30,295 nt of DNA from UBA9337 sp036584565. Its GTDB lineage: Bacteria; Patescibacteriota; Minisyncoccia; Moranbacterales; UBA9337. How positions within the stretch are numbered: position 1 is the stretch's first letter; each line of letters begins with the position of its first letter. Below the pieces are notes generated by a model, which saw only the letters and a program-made list of their open reading frames with translations, did no database searches and had not been told where the DNA came from. The DNA is taken from the NCBI GenBank assembly GCA_036584565.1, contig JAZHDF010000014.1:1-30295 (forward strand). Direction: 5' to 3'. Both the position numbers and the translations under genes were made by a program. Positions 1 to 7,300 of the stretch are shown in pieces.

Positions 1-7
1 GTGCTAA
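1..7. promoter_or_regulatory. possible right half of a CIRCE operator cut by the window edge
   Basis: The window opens with GTGCTAA, which is the end of the CIRCE right arm (GAGTGCTAA). A nearly complete CIRCE exists at 1242-1268, so this may be a second one. Seven bases are weak evidence by themselves, and the rest of the site lies outside the window. Confidence 0.25.
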
Positions 8-28
8 CTAAAATAATTTTTAATTGAT

Positions 29-50
29 TTGTATAGAATCTTCTATACAA
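29..50. promoter_or_regulatory. perfect 22-bp inverted repeat upstream of the malic enzyme gene
   Basis: The arms TTGTATAGAA (29-38) and TTCTATACAA (41-50) are perfect reverse complements separated by 2 bases. The near-zero spacer favours a dimeric-protein operator over an RNA hairpin. No T-run follows, so a terminator is unlikely. No regulator can be assigned. Confidence 0.4.
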
Positions 51-105
51 GACCCATAAAAATAATAAATAATTTAAGTACATTTTATTTACGGCCGTAG
101 GCTCG

Positions 106-1236
106 ATGTATGTATATATGAAGGCATTACAATTATCCAAAAAAATAGGAGGCAAAATCGAGGTTAAATCCAAGCAGAAATTAACCAAAGAAAATTTAAA
201 AATTTTGTATACTCCCGGGGTGGCGGACGTTTGTCGGGAGATTAGTAAAAATAAAAAAGCTTCTTTTGATTTGACCATAAGAAAAAATTCCGTGGCGGTG
301 ATTTCCGACGGTAGTGCGGTTTTGGGCTTGGGAAATATCGGTCCGGAAGCCGGATTGCCGGTAATGGAGGGCAAAAGTCTTCTTTTTAAAGAATTGGGCG
401 GAGTAGACGCCTTTCCGATTGTTCTAGATACTCAAGACACGGAAGAGATTATAAAAATTGTTAAAAGTGTGGCGCTGACTTTTGGTGGGATAAATCTGGA
501 GGATATTTCCGCTCCGAGATGTTTTGAAATCGAAGAGCGCTTGATAAATGAGTTGGATATTCCGGTTTTTCATGATGATCAGCACGGGACGGCGATTGTG
601 GTTTTGGCCGGTCTGATAAACTCCCTTCGAGTGGTGGATAAAGATATTCATACGGTTAAAATCGTAATCGCGGGCGCAGGGGCGGCCGGTGCGGCGATTG
701 CCAAATTACTATTGGCCTACGGAGCCAAGAATATATTAATGGTAGATAGCAAGGGGATTATTTATCAAGAAAGAAAAGAGGGAATGAATTTTTCAAAAAA
801 GGAATTAGCCGAGATAACCAATACTCAAGGATTAAAAGGAAGTTTGCAAGACGCTTTGGTCGGGGCGGATGTTTTTATCGGAGTTTCCGCTCCCAATTTG
901 TTGGATGAAAAGGATATTCAAACCATGAATCCGGAGTCGATAGTGTTTGCTATGAGCAATCCGATCCCTGAAATTATGCCCGAAAGAGCCTTGAGAGGCG
1001 GGGCCAAAATTGTGGCTACCGGCAGATCGGACTTTCCCAATCAACTTAACAACGTCTTGGTTTTCCCTGGAATTTTTAGGGGCGCTTTAGATAAAAGAGT
1101 TAAAAAAATAACCTTGAAACACAAATTAAAAGCGGCCAAAGTTTTAGCCGGTTTGATTAAAAATCCTTCAACTGAAAAAATTATTCCCGACGCGCTGGAT
1201 AAGCGAGTGCCACGGGCGATAGCTAAAATTTTTTAA
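106..1236 (+). CDS. NAD(P)-dependent malic enzyme (short MaeB-type, no phosphotransacetylase domain)
   Basis: This cytosolic enzyme would decarboxylate malate to pyruvate and CO2 while reducing NAD(P). Numbering from the first Met, the N-terminal YTPGVA motif with its conserved Tyr is at 35-40, the HDDQHGTA metal and substrate motif at 156-163, and a Rossmann GAGAAG loop at 190-195. The conserved SNP motif (MSNPIPE) and a GRSDFPNQ segment follow. At 376 residues it covers both malic enzyme domains but lacks the C-terminal phosphotransacetylase domain of large MaeB proteins. The start is uncertain: ATG 106 and ATG 118 are both in frame, neither has a good Shine-Dalgarno, and 118 gives a more family-typical N-terminus. 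Cofactor choice cannot be read reliably. It appears to be a single-gene unit. Confidence 0.93.
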   Translation: MYVYMKALQLSKKIGGKIEVKSKQKLTKENLKILYTPGVADVCREISKNKKASFDLTIRKNSVAVISDGSAVLGLGNIGPEAGLPVMEGKSLLFKELGGVDAFPIVLDTQDTEEIIKIVKSVALTFGGINLEDISAPRCFEIEERLINELDIPVFHDDQHGTAIVVLAGLINSLRVVDKDIHTVKIVIAGAGAAGAAIAKLLLAYGAKNILMVDSKGIIYQERKEGMNFSKKELAEITNTQGLKGSLQDALVGADVFIGVSAPNLLDEKDIQTMNPESIVFAMSNPIPEIMPERALRGGAKIVATGRSDFPNQLNNVLVFPGIFRGALDKRVKKITLKHKLKAAKVLAGLIKNPSTEKIIPDALDKRVPRAIAKIF

Positions 1237-1241
1237 GTTAA

Positions 1242-1268
1242 TTAGCACTCGTCCCGGGCGATTGCTAA
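1242..1268. promoter_or_regulatory. CIRCE operator (HrcA binding site) upstream of dnaJ
   Basis: TTAGCACTC (1242-1250), exactly 9 bases, then GATTGCTAA (1260-1268). The consensus is TTAGCACTC-N9-GAGTGCTAA, so 17 of 18 arm bases match with the correct spacer. HrcA binds CIRCE to repress heat-shock genes, and the next gene is dnaJ. A weak promoter, TTGCTA (1262-1267), 16 bp, TTAAAT (1284-1289), would overlap the operator. The same stem (AATTAGCA/TGCTAATT) is followed by a T-rich run at 1269-1280, so it may also terminate the malic enzyme transcript. hrcA itself is not in the window. Confidence 0.85.
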
Positions 1269-1315
1269 TTTTTTATTTTTGTGTTAAATTTAACTGGTAG
1301 CAAGTAGGATGTTAC

Positions 1316-1390
1316 TTTCCAAAAAAGTTTCTTTTTCTTCGGCCTTTCGTTTCACACGGCAGCTACGAAAAAGAATCCTTTTTTGGGAAA
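1316..1390 (+). promoter_or_regulatory. long imperfect stem-loop in the dnaJ leader
   Basis: The arm at 1316-1337 (TTTCC, six A, G, then TTTCTTTTTC) is nearly complementary to 1367-1390 (GAAAAAGAA, then TCC, T-run, GGGAAA), with a loop of about 29 bases. A competing GTAGC/GCTAC pairing is possible at about 1297-1301 and 1362-1366. It would lie in the leader of any transcript starting at the CIRCE promoter. It could be an RNA thermosensor, an attenuator, or only an AT-rich inverted repeat. Confidence 0.35.
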
Positions 1391-1400
1391 CAAATTTAAA

Positions 1401-1409
1401 TGCTATAAT
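1401..1409 (+). promoter_or_regulatory. extended -10 promoter for dnaJ
   Basis: TGCTATAAT is a perfect extended -10 (TGn-TATAAT) with no convincing -35. Transcription would start near 1416, leaving a leader of about 90 nt before the dnaJ ATG. It lies downstream of CIRCE, so it may provide basal HrcA-independent expression. The same nonamer occurs before the RRM gene and before dnaE. Confidence 0.6.
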
Positions 1410-1505
1410 GTTAAAAATCCTTTTATAGCCTTTGAATATTTGGTGAATAAAAACACCTGATATTCAGGCGGTTAGTTAAAAGATAAGAAAGTAATTTTTA
1501 CAAAT

Positions 1506-2597
1506 ATGGCGGACTATTACAAAATATTGGGGGTGGAAAAAAGTGCCGGCGAAGACGAAATAAAAAAAGCTTATCGCAAACTGGCTCACCAATATCATCC
1601 CGACAAGGAGGGTGGCAATGAAGAAAAATTCAAAGAAATAAACGAGGCTTATCAGGTCTTGTCGGATAAAACCAAGCGAGCTCAGTATGATCAATTCGGT
1701 CAGACCTTCAATGGGGCCGGCGGTCCCGGGGGCGGGTTTGAAGGTTTTTCCGGTTTCGATTTCGGCGGTTTCAACCGAGGGGGTTTTGGCGGTTTTTCCG
1801 GTTCGGGCGGTTGGGAAGATGTTTTTTCCGATATTTTCGGGGGCGGCGGTCGCGGAAATTATCAGCGCGAAGCCGGAAGAGATATTCAAACCGATATCGA
1901 GATTACCTTCGAAGAAATGGCTCGCGGAGTAAAAAAGGAAATCTCTTTATATAAGAATGTTAAATGCGAAGAATGCGGAGGAAGCGGAGGGGCGCCGGGA
2001 GCCAAAGAAGAGACTTGCTCGGATTGCAAAGGAAGTGGTCGGATTAGAAAAAGCGTGAGGACGATTTTGGGAACAATTGCTCAGGAAACGATCTGCGACA
2101 AGTGTGAAGGTCGAGGAAAAATTTTTAGTGAAAAATGTCGTCAATGTTCCGGAGAAGGAATTCACAAAAAAGAAAAAAGAATCACAATTGATATTCCGGC
2201 CGGCATCGATAATGGTCAAACTATCTCGATTCGAGGCGAGGGGGAAGCCGGCAAAAAAGGAGCACCCGGCGGAGATTTATTTGTAAATATTCATCTTAAA
2301 AAACATCCTCGATTTGTCCGACAAGGGGACGATGTTGTTTCGGAAGAAAAAATTTCTTTTTCTCAAGCGGTTTTGGGGGATAAGATTAAAGTGGAGACGA
2401 TTGAAGGAAAAGTTTCCATGAAAGTGCCCGCCGGTACGCAAAGCGGAGAAATTTTTAGAATTAGAAATATGGGCATCCCCAATTTACGAGGGGGCGGCAA
2501 GGGTCATCATTTGGCTAAAATAACGGTAATTATTCCCAAAAAAATCAATCGTCGACAAAAAGAATTGATAGTCGAACTGGGAAAATTGGAAAAATAA
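1506..2597 (+). CDS. dnaJ: chaperone DnaJ (type I Hsp40)
   Basis: Co-chaperone that delivers unfolded clients to DnaK and stimulates its ATPase. The J domain occupies residues 1-68 with the HPD motif at 31-33. A Gly/Phe-rich stretch follows (about 70-115). Then come four zinc-finger repeats, CEECGGSG, CSDCKGSG, CDKCEGRG and CRQCSGEG (about 152-222), and the C-terminal client-binding barrel. The 363 residues fit type I DnaJ. The ATG at 1506 is the only start that preserves the canonical MADYYKILGV beginning, and no Shine-Dalgarno is visible. dnaK and grpE are not adjacent here. The upstream CIRCE implies HrcA-controlled heat induction. Confidence 0.98.
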   Translation: MADYYKILGVEKSAGEDEIKKAYRKLAHQYHPDKEGGNEEKFKEINEAYQVLSDKTKRAQYDQFGQTFNGAGGPGGGFEGFSGFDFGGFNRGGFGGFSGSGGWEDVFSDIFGGGGRGNYQREAGRDIQTDIEITFEEMARGVKKEISLYKNVKCEECGGSGGAPGAKEETCSDCKGSGRIRKSVRTILGTIAQETICDKCEGRGKIFSEKCRQCSGEGIHKKEKRITIDIPAGIDNGQTISIRGEGEAGKKGAPGGDLFVNIHLKKHPRFVRQGDDVVSEEKISFSQAVLGDKIKVETIEGKVSMKVPAGTQSGEIFRIRNMGIPNLRGGGKGHHLAKITVIIPKKINRRQKELIVELGKLEK

Positions 2598-2700
2598 AAT
2601 TTAAATTAAAGTCGCTTTATCGATTATTGTGAATGATTTTTGTGCTCAAAACGACTGTGTCAATCTTATATTTTTTTAAATATTTTTATTCTTTATTTTT

Positions 2701-2714
2701 GCCTGCCAGCAGGC
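2701..2714. repeat. short GC-rich palindrome (GCCTGC/GCAGGC)
   Basis: GCCTGC, CA, GCAGGC sits in the otherwise AT-rich spacer between dnaJ and the yraN-like gene. It resembles the CCTGCC/GGCAGG hairpin at 19438-19453 and is probably a member of the same dispersed palindrome family. No T-run follows it. Confidence 0.4.
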
Positions 2715-2733
2715 TTGGATTCTAGTAAAAAAT

Positions 2734-3120
2734 ATGTTTTGGCAAAAAAATCAAAAAAGCATCGGAGAGCAAGGCGAGGATTGGGCGGTAAAATATTTAA
2801 AAAAGAAGAAATTCAGGATTATTGAAAGGAATTATCAAAACAAACTCGGCCGGCGCTTAGGTGAAATTGATATCATTGCTGAAAAAGAGGGAGAGATAAT
2901 TTTTATAGAAGTTAAGACCAGGGTGGTTGGGGCGGAAAAAATAATTTTGCCGGAAGAAAACATTACTCGGCAAAAACTGCACAAATTGCAAAAAATCGCT
3001 CGAGATTATATTCGAGAAAAAAATCTTTGGGAACATCCTTATCGCTTTGACGCCGTAAGCATCCTTTTGAAAGGGGATAAGGCGGAGGAGATCAGGCATT
3101 TGGAAAGTATTTTTTATTAA
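2734..3120 (+). CDS. YraN/UPF0102 family protein, nuclease-like fold
   Basis: Small protein of the UPF0102 (YraN) family, which has a restriction-endonuclease-like (PD-D/ExK) fold and no settled function. The family signature is visible: IGEQGEDWAVKYL near the N-terminus, GEIDIIA at 43-49 (Asp46) and FIEVKTR at 57-63 (Glu59, Lys61), which form a plausible D...ExK metal site. The 128 residues match the family. The family is often found near rnhB and other replication or repair genes; here it follows dnaJ, with rnhB about 6 kb away. No clear Shine-Dalgarno is present. The gene converges on the minus-strand pair at 3144-3803. Confidence 0.9.
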   Translation: MFWQKNQKSIGEQGEDWAVKYLKKKKFRIIERNYQNKLGRRLGEIDIIAEKEGEIIFIEVKTRVVGAEKIILPEENITRQKLHKLQKIARDYIREKNLWEHPYRFDAVSILLKGDKAEEIRHLESIFY

Positions 3121-3124
3121 AAAT

Positions 3125-3155
3125 CCCCCGGAGCTTTTGAGCTTCAGGGGCTTTT
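3125..3155. terminator. bidirectional terminator between convergent genes
   Basis: The CCCC(C)GGAGCT and AGCTTCAGGGG arms (3125-3150) form a stem with one mismatch and one G-U pair. On the plus strand it is followed by CTTTT, and on the minus strand by GATTTTT (complement of 3118-3124). It serves the yraN-like gene and the converging minus-strand pair. The stop codon of the minus gene lies inside the hairpin. Confidence 0.65.
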
Positions 3156-3455
3156 GATTTTCCGATGCGATTCGCCGGATAATTTGACCAAAATATCCAA
3201 ATCGCAAATTTCCCGGTGATGGAATTCCAACTCCTCCTCTAGGCGGATGATTCTCTTCAGGCTCTCGATGATATTGTTGAGGCAAAATTTTATCATCGTT
3301 TTTTGGGAGGTTTTTATTAAATATCCTCCGGTTTCTCGGAGAGCCTTTTTTTGCTTAAGGAGATTGTTTTTTTCCAGTCCGATTTCAAAATTCAGGCGCG
3401 AGAAATTTTTTCGCGCTTCACGGTAAAGGGATTTCGGATCGGGTTCTTTTTTCAT
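3144..3455 (-). CDS. small charged helical protein of unknown function, paralogue A
   Basis: The family is not recognised. The product is 103 residues, strongly charged and predicted mostly helical, with no signal peptide or membrane segment. Its central part (QKTMIKFCLNNIIESLK, then RIIRLEEELEFHHRE) aligns with the upstream neighbour (QKEIIQFYLNKILKELK, then ISIKLEEDLEFIQEE), so the two arose by tandem duplication. A Shine-Dalgarno GAGAGG lies about 8 nt before the ATG, which is uncommon in this window and supports the start. It is 24 nt downstream of paralogue B and is probably co-transcribed with it. The hairpin at 3125-3150 ends the transcript. Confidence 0.7.
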   Translation of the reverse strand: MKKEPDPKSLYREARKNFSRLNFEIGLEKNNLLKQKKALRETGGYLIKTSQKTMIKFCLNNIIESLKRIIRLEEELEFHHREICDLDILVKLSGESHRKIKSP

Positions 3456-3479
3456 AAGAGAATCCTCTCGGTGTGGTTT

Positions 3480-3803
3480 TTAAAAGTTTTTAATAAAGGT
3501 GATAAATCGAGCACGATCTCTTCTTAAAAAATCCTCTTCCTCTTGGATAAATTCCAGGTCCTCCTCCAATTTGATTGAGATTTTTAATTCTTTTAATATT
3601 TTATTTAAATAAAATTGAATAATCTCTTTTTGCTTGGAGGTTGAATTGTGTTTTTGGCGGAGGCTTATTTTGGCAATCCCAATCTTATTTCGTGAGTTTA
3701 AAATTTCAAATAAAATTCTTTGTTTTTCCGCCTCAATCTCCAAGGCGTAATCGTTAAACTCTTGAAGGGTTCTGAAAAAGCAAGTATATTTCTGTTTAAA
3801 CAT
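3480..3803 (-). CDS. small charged helical protein of unknown function, paralogue B
   Basis: The family is not recognised. The product is 107 residues, rich in Glu, Lys, Ile and Leu, and probably coiled-coil over much of its length (about 18-95). It shares the pattern QKxxIxFxLNxIxxxLKxxIxLEExLEF with the following gene. A Shine-Dalgarno GGGAG sits 7 nt before the ATG. A promoter TTGACT-17-TAAGTT lies about 50-75 nt upstream, so the pair forms its own two-gene operon, isolated between the RRM gene terminator and the convergent terminator at 3125-3155. The conserved LEExLEF core suggests a shared interface. Confidence 0.7.
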   Translation of the reverse strand: MFKQKYTCFFRTLQEFNDYALEIEAEKQRILFEILNSRNKIGIAKISLRQKHNSTSKQKEIIQFYLNKILKELKISIKLEEDLEFIQEEEDFLRRDRARFITFIKNF

Positions 3804-3851
3804 CGGCCGTCTCCCAAAATTTTTTGTTTAAGGAACTGCAAGACTATCGAT

Positions 3852-3880
3852 AACTTAAACGAAATATTGTCTTTAGTCAA
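3852..3880 (-). promoter_or_regulatory. promoter of the paralogue pair
   Basis: Read on the minus strand, TTGACT (3875-3880) is followed after 17 bases by TAAGTT (3852-3857). The -35 is strong and the -10 only fair. It lies between the RRM gene terminator and the first paralogue. Confidence 0.45.
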
Positions 3881-3882
3881 AT

Positions 3883-3908
3883 AAAAAAACATCCGCTTGA
3901 GGCGGATG
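3883..3908 (-). terminator. rho-independent terminator of the RRM gene
   Basis: On the minus strand GCATCCGC and GCGGATG pair around a 5-base loop (3890-3908 on the plus strand), followed by a run of seven T (3883-3889). It lies 24 nt downstream of the RRM stop codon. Confidence 0.8.
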
Positions 3909-3931
3909 CTTTTAAGTTTTTTTGATTTCTC

Positions 3932-4213
3932 TTACCCTCTGAAACCACCGCGGTCTTCCCGAGGTTGCATTGGGCGAGCTTCGTTGACAGTCAATTTTCT
4001 TCCCTCAATTTCTTGACTGTTGAACATATCGATAGCTTTTTGAGCCTCGTCGTCATTGGACATTTCAACAAATCCGAAACCTTTACTTCTACCGGTGGCT
4101 CTGTCATTGATGATGACAGCCGATTCAACTGCTCCGGCTTGAGAAAAAAGTTGATTCAAATCTTCATCCTTTACAGTGTAAGGAAGATTGCCAACATATA
4201 ATTTTTTTGCCAT
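3932..4213 (-). CDS. single-RRM RNA-binding protein
   Basis: Small RNA-binding protein of the bacterial RRM (Rbp-like) family. The one RRM spans about residues 4-80, with RNP2 LYVGNL at 5-10 and RNP1 KGFGFVEM at 44-51, including the aromatic positions that stack on RNA. A short Arg/Gly tail (RGGFRG) follows. Length 93 is typical. Bacterial members are often cold- or stress-responsive, but the targets are unknown. Transcription likely starts from an extended -10 at 4342-4350, giving a leader of about 120 nt. That leader contains a perfect 11-bp inverted repeat ending 9 nt before the ATG, which could allow translational autoregulation. No Shine-Dalgarno is visible. Confidence 0.95.
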   Translation of the reverse strand: MAKKLYVGNLPYTVKDEDLNQLFSQAGAVESAVIINDRATGRSKGFGFVEMSNDDEAQKAIDMFNSQEIEGRKLTVNEARPMQPREDRGGFRG

Positions 4214-4221
4214 ATTTGTCT

Positions 4222-4255
4222 TTTGATTATTCTTATTTGATTCCGAATAATCAAA
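4222..4255 (-). promoter_or_regulatory. perfect 11-bp inverted repeat just upstream of the RRM start
   Basis: Plus-strand TTTGATTATTC (4222-4232) and GAATAATCAAA (4245-4255) are perfect reverse complements with a 12-base spacer. In the minus-strand mRNA the hairpin would end 9 nt before the ATG, inside the ribosome footprint. It is a candidate for autoregulation by the RRM protein or a cold-responsive structure; a DNA operator is the alternative. Confidence 0.5.
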
Positions 4256-4341
4256 TTTTTTTGATTTACTATCTTGCTTCGACCGCGTACGAAACTTAAC
4301 TAATTAATAAAACTAAAAAGATGCACGAACAAGCTAAATTA

Positions 4342-4350
4342 ATTATAGCA
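4342..4350 (-). promoter_or_regulatory. extended -10 promoter for the RRM gene
   Basis: The minus strand reads TGCTATAAT, a perfect extended -10 with no clear -35. It is identical to the nonamers before dnaJ and dnaE. It predicts a leader of about 120 nt. Confidence 0.6.
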
Positions 4351-4397
4351 AAAAACAGAAAAAATAGCAATAGCAACCGAAAAGTCTGCTCAATTTG

Positions 4398-7300
4398 TCA
4401 AGTTAATTCTATTTTTATTTCCGAATGGATATTTTTAACGGTTTCTAATATTTGACTGTCTAGCTCTATTTCGTAAGCGGTTTGAACGGTGGTGCCGTTT
4501 ATATTTAGAAATATTTTGGTTTCTCCCGGTTTGCAAGTATCAAAAACTTGTGATAGTCGGGCAATAATTGATTTGTCGGCCAGGACGGGGAGGGTGATTG
4601 ATATTTTGCGGGCGCTTAATTTTTCAATCGGTTTTTGGTTTTTTTCTTGGGTAGCCAAAACTCTTTTAAAATCTGCCACTTCTTGCTCGTTGATTATTTT
4701 GGCATCGTCGACAATTATCTTGTAACTTCCGTCTTTGTCGGAAAGTTTTCCGTCGGCGATTATTATCTTTTCTTCTTGCCAGGTGGCGCCGGTGGTTTCC
4801 AAAACATTGGGGAAAACCAAGAGTTCTATCCGACCTCTCAAATCCTCAACAGTAACAAAAGCCATATTTTGTTTTCGGCGAGTGATTATTTTTTGGGTCT
4901 TAGTGATTACTCCTCCGACTTTTACATTTCTTCCGACCATTGCTTGATTGAGTTGGTTGATAGGGGTGGCCATTTTTTCAAAATATTCCCGATATTCTGA
5001 AATAGGATGATCCGAAACATAGAGTCCGAGCAACTCCTTTTCCCAGTGCAATCTTTGATTTTTGGAAGCCGGCAAACTCGGGGTCAATTCAATGGTGGGG
5101 GCTTTGATTTGCATTGCTCCGAAAAGACTGTTTTGACTGGAATTGTTTAATTTTTGAATGTTTTTGGAAAAATTTAGTATATTTTCAATATTTTCAATAA
5201 TTTGATTGCGCTCCCCCAAATCATCCAAAGCTCCCACTTTAGCCAGAGCCTCGATGGATTTTTTATTAAGATCTTTACTAACCACCCTCTCTAAAAAGTC
5301 AGCCAGGGATTTATAGGGACCGTTTCTTTTTCTTTCGGCTACGATTTTATCCGCTACCGGATGGCCGACATTTTTAATAGCTTTTAGTCCAAAGCGAATA
5401 TTTTCTTCTTCCGTTTCTTCATTTTTTATGACTGCAAATTCTCCGAAACTCTCATTAACATTGGGAGGCAAAACTTGAATTCCAATATCCTTGGCTTCTT
5501 CCACTTCAATAGCGATTCTTTCGATATTGCCTTGATCCGAAGTCATTAAAGCGGCCATGAATTCGGCCGGATAATAAGCTTTCAAATAGGCGGTTTGATA
5601 ACCGATTAGAGCATAGCAAGCGGCGTGACTGCGGTTGAAACCGTAACCGGCGAAGGGCTCGATAAAGGCGAAAATTTTTTCGGCATCCTTTTTATTGACT
5701 CCGTTTTTCACCGCTCCTTCGATAAATTTTATTTTTTCTTTTTGAATCAGTTCGGGGATTTTTTTACCCATCGCTTTTCGGAGCATATCCGCTCCCCCCA
5801 GAGAATAGCCGGCTAAAGCTTGAGCCATTTGCATTACTTGCTCCTGATAAACCGCTACCCCGTAAGTTTTACTTAAAATCGGTTCCAGTTTGGGATGAAT
5901 GTATTCAATTCTTTTTCTCCCATGTTTGCGATCAATAAAATCCGGAATCCAATCCATCGGACCGGGTCGATAAAGCGCCACCATGGCGATTACATCTTCC
6001 AAATTGGTTGGTTTTAGTTGCTTAAGATAGCGTTTCATGCCGGAGGATTCAAGTTGAAAGACTCCGGTGGTGCGAGCTTCTTGCAACAGCTTGTAAGCCT
6101 TTTCATCATCGAGCGGAATTTTTTCGATATCGATTTTTACTCCTTTGGTTTTGGCGATTATATTGATAGCGTTTTGGATGATGGTTAAGTTTTTGAGTCC
6201 TAAAAAGTCCATTTTTAAAAGTCCTATTTTTTCCACATAACTGCTTTTGGTGGAAGAGGAGTATTGTGTTACCACCCCTTCTTCTTTTCCGGTAATTTTT
6301 TGCAAGGGCGAATAATTGGTGACCGGTTCTTTGGTAATTACCACTCCGCAAGCGTGCATCGAAGCATGGCGAGCCACCCCTTCCAAATTTTTGGCGCTGT
6401 CAATTAATTTTTTAGCATCTTTGTCGGATTGATAAAAATTTTTAAATTCCGGCACATCTTCCAGCGCTTCTTCGATAGTGGAAAACATCGGAATCATTTT
6501 GGCGGTCTTATCGCAATAATCGTAAGGATAATCCAAGGCTCGTCCGGCATCGCGAATGGCTGCGCGCGCCGCCATCGTTCCAAAGGTGATAATTTGAGCG
6601 ACATGATCTTCGCCGTATTTTTGGCGGACATAGCCTAAAACTTCATCTCTTCGATCGTCGGCAAAATCCATATCCACATCCGGCATAGAGATTCTTTCCG
6701 GATTGAGAAATCTTTCAAAGAGTAAGTCGTATTTTATCGGGTCCAAATTGGTGATTCCGACCAAATAGGAAACAAAGCTTCCGGCGGCGCTTCCTCGACC
6801 CGGACCGACCACGATGCCTTGTTCTCTGGCCCAGTTGACAAAGTCCTGGACGATTAAAAAGTATGAAGGATAACCCATTTTTTCAATGATGGATAATTCA
6901 TATTCCATTCTTTGGCGGTGTTCGGGGGTGATGTTGTCGCCGAATTTCTCTTTTAAACCTTTTTCGGTCAGATGGCGGAGATAGCTTTTATCGTCAAATC
7001 CTTCCGGCACTTCAAAATAGGGGAGCTGAATTTCTCCCAGCGGGATTTCATAGTTGCATTTGTCAGCGATGATTTGAGTATTCTCAAGCGCTTCGGGAAC
7101 ATCTTTAAAAACTTCTTCCATTTCTTCGGGAGACTTCATATAAAGATGAAAATCCATCAAATTCAGGCGATCTTTCTCTTGAACCTTGCGATTCATTTGG
7201 ATGCAAAGCAAGATATCTTGAGTTTCCGCGTCTTCCGGTTTGGTGTAATGAATATCGCCGGTAGCCACTACGGGGATGCCGGTTTCTTTGGAAATTTTTT

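Noticed and set aside
424..651. Minus-strand frames inside the malic enzyme gene and similar antisense frames in dnaE, alaS, fusA and tuf
   Set aside because: They are antisense to well-identified genes, lack Shine-Dalgarno or promoter signals and show no family features.
2640..2825. A 61-codon plus-strand frame between dnaJ and the yraN-like gene
   Set aside because: It passes through a GC palindrome and overlaps the YraN-family gene in another frame; the sequence has no protein-family character.
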